Source: Deltaproteobacteria bacterium
GTDB lineage: Bacteria; Desulfobacterota; Dissulfuribacteria; Dissulfuribacterales; S140-46
DNA: 7,438 bases
Direction: 5' to 3'
Assembly: GCA_015491585.1 (NCBI GenBank)
Contig: WFVQ01000158.1
Span: 1-7,438 of the forward strand
The position numbers were made by a program, and so were the translations under genes. The notes under the pieces were generated by a model, which saw only the letters and a program-made list of their open reading frames with translations, had not been told where the DNA came from and did not search any database. This document shows positions 5,379-7,438 of this stretch, one piece after another. The first letter of the stretch is position 1, and every line of letters begins with the position of its first letter.

Positions 5379-5600
5379 CTAATGTTGCTCCAAGGGTGGC
5401 TCGTCCCCGCGCCCCACCAGGGAGAGGGCCCCTATCATGGCCGGAACCGCGGAGAAAGGGCCCAGGGCCAGGAACAAGAGGAAGGTGAGGGAACACCAGG
5501 CCCATTCGGTCCAGGTGCCCTCGTCTGCCTCACCTCTGCCGATAACTTTGGCCCCTGGATGATGATGCAGTTTGTGGGTAAGGAGAGATAAGGTACTCAT
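5379..5600 (-). CDS. Small His-rich membrane protein preceding nrfD, 73 residues
   Basis: I do not recognise this protein. It has a histidine-rich N terminus (LTHKLHHHPGAKVIGRGE, residues 7-24), an acidic link, and a Trp-containing start (TWTEWAWCS) to a hydrophobic segment at about 35-62, long enough for one helix or a short hairpin. The tail VGRGDEPPLEQH is polar. The ATG at 5600 has AAGGAGGG five bases upstream, a strong ribosome site, and the gene is 27 bases from nrfD in the same direction, so it is very likely real. It is the first gene after the sigma-54 promoter and its long leader. The context suggests a small accessory subunit of the NrfD protein or a metal/haem-ligand carrier; this is inference. 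Confidence 0.82.
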   Translation of the reverse strand: MSTLSLLTHKLHHHPGAKVIGRGEADEGTWTEWAWCSLTFLLFLALGPFSAVPAMIGALSLVGRGDEPPLEQH

Positions 5601-5622
5601 GGTGCCCTCCTTCTCTGTCTGT

Positions 5623-5649
5623 GCGGCCTTTTTTACTCTTCAAGGCCGC
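5623..5649 (-). repeat. Leader hairpin 1: perfect 8-bp inverted repeat
   Basis: GCGGCCTT and AAGGCCGC flank an 11-base loop. It lies about ten bases upstream of the ribosome site of the 73-residue gene, inside the predicted sigma-54 transcript leader. It could be a regulatory RNA element, a stability hairpin or an operator. Confidence 0.5.
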
Positions 5650-5657
5650 CGGAGCCA

Positions 5658-5701
5658 CCTTCCGGGCCGCCACCCGGAGGAAGGACCGGCCGCCACCGGC
5701 C
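5658..5701 (-). repeat. Leader hairpins 2 and 3 with repeated GGCCGCCACC motif
   Basis: CCTTCCGGG (5658-5666) pairs with CCCGGA plus GGAAGG (5673-5684, three-base bulge). GGCCG (5688-5692) pairs with CGGCC (5697-5701) around a four-base loop. Both loops sit in near-identical GGCCGCCACC(C)GG repeats (5665-5677 and 5688-5699), so the two hairpins may be a duplication. They occupy the middle of the predicted leader. Confidence 0.45.
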
Positions 5702-5734
5702 CCTCTCCTGGCTCCATGTTGTGCTTTTTCCAGC

Positions 5735-5749
5735 CCCTTGGTTCAAGGG
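5735..5749 (-). repeat. Leader hairpin 4: 6-bp inverted repeat near the predicted transcript start
   Basis: CCCTTG and CAAGGG flank a three-base loop, about 15-30 bases downstream of the predicted sigma-54 start at 5764. It may be a 5' protective hairpin or an operator. Confidence 0.4.
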
Positions 5750-5774
5750 CCTGTCCTATGTCGCTATTGAATAA

Positions 5775-5790
5775 AGCAACAGGTGTGCCA
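5775..5790 (-). promoter_or_regulatory. Sigma-54 (RpoN) promoter for the small-protein/nrfD/merR operon
   Basis: On the minus strand the sequence reads TGGCACACCTGTTGCT. It matches the -24/-12 consensus TGGCAC-N5-TTGCW at every defined position, with GG and GC ten bases apart. Predicted start is near 5764, leaving a leader of about 164 nt before the ATG at 5600. A GGGATATCCC palindrome (5798-5807) lies seven bases upstream. Such promoters need an ATP-dependent activator bound upstream; no activator gene is in the window. Confidence 0.85.
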
Positions 5791-5810
5791 CAAAGGAGGG
5801 ATATCCCCTG

Positions 5811-5921
5811 AGATCAAAAGCTAAATGGACAATTTAATTAAAAAAACCTCTTGGAAACTTAGCAGAAAAAGATTCTGTAGATATTATTTAGAATTAATTT
5901 ATATCATTTATCTGACAACAA
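5811..5921. other. AT-rich segment between sigma-54 promoter and upstream palindromes
   Basis: This stretch is strikingly AT-rich compared with the GC-rich genes around it. It contains long A and T runs and a weak IHF-like ATCAA-N4-TAA (5813-5824). Its place between the sigma-54 box and the palindromic sites suits a bending region that lets an activator loop to the promoter. No gene was identified in it; the role is inferred. Confidence 0.35.
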
Positions 5922-5940
5922 ATGGCGAAAACTGCGCCAT
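5919..5940. promoter_or_regulatory. Palindromic site A, possible activator site at about -167
   Basis: ATGGCG (5922-5927) and CGCCAT (5935-5940) form an inverted repeat. Over 20 bases starting with CAAATGGCG it matches site C (6058-6077) at 18 positions without gaps. Confidence 0.5.
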
Positions 5941-5959
5941 GTCAACGGCGTGCCCAGGA

Positions 5960-5977
5960 CGCAAAATGCGCCCACCA
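5960..5977. promoter_or_regulatory. Palindromic site B, possible activator site at about -201
   Basis: CGCA-AAA-TGCG is a short dyad within the 18-base sequence CGCAAAATGCGCCCACCA, which is repeated exactly in site C 105 bases away, close to ten helical turns. Confidence 0.45.
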
Positions 5978-6057
5978 CCAAGACGAAAACCGGACACACG
6001 GGAAAAACGGCCACGGCAGCCTGACAAATTATACGATAAAAAACAAAGGTATATATC

Positions 6058-6082
6058 CAAATGGCGCAAAATGCGCCCACCA
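6058..6082. promoter_or_regulatory. Palindromic site C, just past radC
   Basis: GGCGCA (6063-6068) and TGCGCC (6072-6077) form the strongest dyad of the three, followed by CACCA shared with site B. It lies about 306 bases upstream of the predicted sigma-54 start. It begins only six bases past the radC stop and could also act as a weak radC terminator, though no proper T-tract follows on the minus strand. Confidence 0.45.
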
Positions 6083-6790
6083 TCATGGACGTGCCATCCG
6101 GTCCATCAGGCCGTTGGCCTTGAAGCTGAAAACCGCCTCCCTGGTCACGATGAGATGGTCCTCCAGCAGGATATCAAGGGCCGCACACGCCCTGGCCAGC
6201 CTCTCGGTCACTTCCAGGTCTTCTCTAGACGGCCTCAGCGATCCACCTGGATGGTTATGGGCGAGCACCACCCGATAGGCGTCCAGTTCCAGGGCCTTTT
6301 TAACCACCTGGCGCGGAAAGAACGGCAAGCGGCCTCCCTCTCCCTGGGCCAGCTCCTGGACATCCAATATCTCGCGCCCCCTGCCCATGAACACACCGGC
6401 CAGGACCTCCCTGGGTTCAAGAAAGAACCTGTGCCTCAGATAGTCAAGCAGGTCCGGCATGGCCCGGGCGCAATCCCGGCCCACCACCTTGGAACGGAGA
6501 AAGGCCCGCGCGACCTCATGGACGAGCTTCAGTGCAATTGAGTTCCTCGGGCCTATACCGGGCACCTTCATGAGCTCTTCCACGGGCGCCTCCAAGACCC
6601 CGGCCAGAGAGCCGAACCGCCTTACCGCCTCGCGTGCCCGCTCCTTGCAATCCTGCCTCGGAGTGCCCAGGGCAAGGAGCAGCTCCACTATCTCCGCATC
6701 GGTGAATCCGTCCAACCCCTTGGCCAGGAACCGCTCCCTCAGCCGTTCCCTGTGGCCCGAGATTTTGATTTGCCACTGCCGCTCTTTCAT
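6083..6790 (-). CDS. radC: RadC/UPF0758 family JAB-domain protein
   Basis: RadC-family proteins carry a JAB/MPN metalloprotease-like fold. The old DNA-repair name is not well supported and the true role is unclear. The 235 residues start with the typical SGHRERLRERFLAKGL (11-26), then a helix-hairpin-helix KVPGIGPRNSIALKL (75-89). The JAMM zinc site follows: E128 in PREVLAGVF, H178 and H180 in AHNHPGGS, S188 and D191. All metal ligands are present, so it should bind zinc. The ATG at 6790 was chosen because family similarity begins there; the upstream extension crosses an AT-rich spacer. No ribosome site precedes it, so translation may be leaderless. It is divergent from the AsmA-like gene and ends just before palindrome C. 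Confidence 0.94.
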   Translation of the reverse strand: MKERQWQIKISGHRERLRERFLAKGLDGFTDAEIVELLLALGTPRQDCKERAREAVRRFGSLAGVLEAPVEELMKVPGIGPRNSIALKLVHEVARAFLRSKVVGRDCARAMPDLLDYLRHRFFLEPREVLAGVFMGRGREILDVQELAQGEGGRLPFFPRQVVKKALELDAYRVVLAHNHPGGSLRPSREDLEVTERLARACAALDILLEDHLIVTREAVFSFKANGLMDRMARP

Positions 6791-6835
6791 GGCACAATTA
6801 ATAGAAAAAAATATTATTCTCGATGTCCACACCGC

Positions 6836-6851
6836 CCCTCTCCTCAGAGGG
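6836..6851 (+). repeat. 6-bp inverted repeat in the AsmA-like gene leader
   Basis: CCCTCT and AGAGGG flank a four-base loop in the 95-base radC/AsmA divergent spacer, about 35 bases before the AsmA-like start. It could be a leader hairpin or operator. No T-tract follows, so it is not a terminator. Confidence 0.35.
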
Positions 6852-6885
6852 CAGGCTGGACGACTCAAACCAAGGAGAGAGGAGA

Positions 6886-7438
6886 ATGAAAATGGCAAAA
6901 GCAGCCAAGATTGGCCTGGGACTGATAATCATAGCAATCGCAGTGATAGCTGCACTCACCATAGCCGTCAAGCTCATCTTGACGCCGGACCGCCTCATCC
7001 CCCTCATCGAGAAGGAGGGGCGCGAGGCATTGGGCCGGCAGGTTACCATAGGCGGCCTCGAGATGGGGCTGTTCTCAGGGATAGAGGTCAAGGACCTGGA
7101 GATCAAGGAGGAAGATCCCAGACAGGAATTCGCCAGGATAGGAACATTCCGGCTCCGCTACGATCTCTGGAGACTGCTGCATAAGGAGCTGGTCATCACG
7201 AGCCTTGAGATCGAAAATCCGTCAGTCACCATAAGGCGCCGAGGAGGCAAGTTCAATTTCGAGACCCTGGCCCTGCTGGCCGAAGAGGGCCAAAGGAAGG
7301 GGCACGAGGCACGCGAGGCAGAGGAAGGGCCCTCCCCTTCGGCGGTGCCGCCGGTCTCGCTCGAGATAGAGAAGTTCTCCATAAAAAAGTCGAAAATCAC
7401 TGTCATCGACGACAGCGGCGAGATCCCCAGAACCGATG
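6886..7438 (+). CDS. AsmA-family membrane-anchored protein, 3' end cut by window edge
   Basis: AsmA-like proteins are large envelope proteins of the bridge-like lipid transport group, anchored in the inner membrane with a long periplasmic body. The 184 visible residues have one N-terminal transmembrane helix (about 9-31, IGLGLIIIAIAVIAALTIAV and on), then TPDRLIPLIEKEGREALGRQVTIGGLE, which is the classic AsmA start, and alternating strands such as EVKDLEIKEE and ITSLEIENPSVTIRRRGGKFNFE. A charged, low-complexity link (about 132-152) follows. The frame is open to the right edge; family members are usually several hundred residues or more. The ATG at 6886 has AAGGAG eight bases upstream; a second ATG at 6892 with GGAG seven bases upstream is equally possible. 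It is divergent from radC with 95 bases between them. Confidence 0.88.
   Translation, partial: MKMAKAAKIGLGLIIIAIAVIAALTIAVKLILTPDRLIPLIEKEGREALGRQVTIGGLEMGLFSGIEVKDLEIKEEDPRQEFARIGTFRLRYDLWRLLHKELVITSLEIENPSVTIRRRGGKFNFETLALLAEEGQRKGHEAREAEEGPSPSAVPPVSLEIEKFSIKKSKITVIDDSGEIPRTD

Noticed and set aside
6028..6033. Perfect TATAAT on the minus strand in the intergenic block
   Set aside because: No -35 box lies at 16-18 bases, and the AT-rich context makes chance matches likely.
5904..6086. 60-codon minus-strand frame with two VGAFC segments
   Set aside because: The repeated segment comes from the DNA repeats of sites B and C, it overlaps the radC stop and there is no ribosome site; chance is the simpler reading.
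5958..6088. Two identical 18-base repeats considered as a CRISPR-like or mobile element
   Set aside because: Only two exact copies exist, the unit is short, and there is no transposase, target duplication or regular spacer; binding sites explain them better.
5825..6541. Plus-strand open frame of 238 codons across the intergenic block and radC
   Set aside because: It crosses the palindromic sites and then runs antisense to radC; no ribosome site or family features.

Overview
The window looks like chromosomal DNA from an anaerobic, GC-rich Gram-negative bacterium. The most likely group is Desulfobacterota (the former Deltaproteobacteria) or a relative. The reasons are a DUF1844-ispE pair, an NrfD-type respiratory membrane protein under a sigma-54 promoter, a MerR regulator with a Cys-rich CW-like tail, and a candidate UGA-encoded selenoprotein. 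This placement is inference from gene content; no rRNA or species marker is present.

Left part (1-1130). Two genes read leftward: a DUF1844 protein and ispE (isoprenoid synthesis), which runs off the left edge. A good sigma-70 promoter precedes DUF1844. Middle-left (1131-3474). Four genes read rightward: cutA, hisI, hisG and engB. hisI/hisG and hisG/engB each overlap by four bases (GTGA), so these three are translationally coupled. A TTGACA box across the cutA stop, followed by a hairpin with a T-tract just before hisI, suggests a separate promoter and perhaps attenuation for the histidine genes.

Middle-right (3438-5600). Everything reads leftward. A three-gene operon encodes a small histidine-rich membrane protein, a ten-helix NrfD-family quinone-interacting protein without its usual iron-sulfur partner, and the MerR regulator. 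A strong GC hairpin separates nrfD from merR. Just past merR, a small membrane protein has its own sigma-70 promoter. Its frame continues through an in-frame UGA that sits at the base of a 13-bp hairpin, so it is a candidate selenoprotein of 62 residues. It converges on engB and overlaps its 3' end.

Intergenic block (5601-6082). This is the richest non-coding stretch. It holds a full-consensus sigma-54 promoter pointing at the small-protein/nrfD/merR operon, a leader of about 164 nt with several hairpins, an AT-rich segment upstream, and three related palindromic sites at about -167, -201 and -306 that look like activator binding sites. The reading is that a respiratory or sulfur/electron-transfer module is switched on by a sigma-54 activator encoded elsewhere.

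Right part (6083-7438). radC reads leftward, and an AsmA-like membrane-anchored protein reads rightward off the window edge. No tRNA, rRNA, insertion sequence or CRISPR array was seen.
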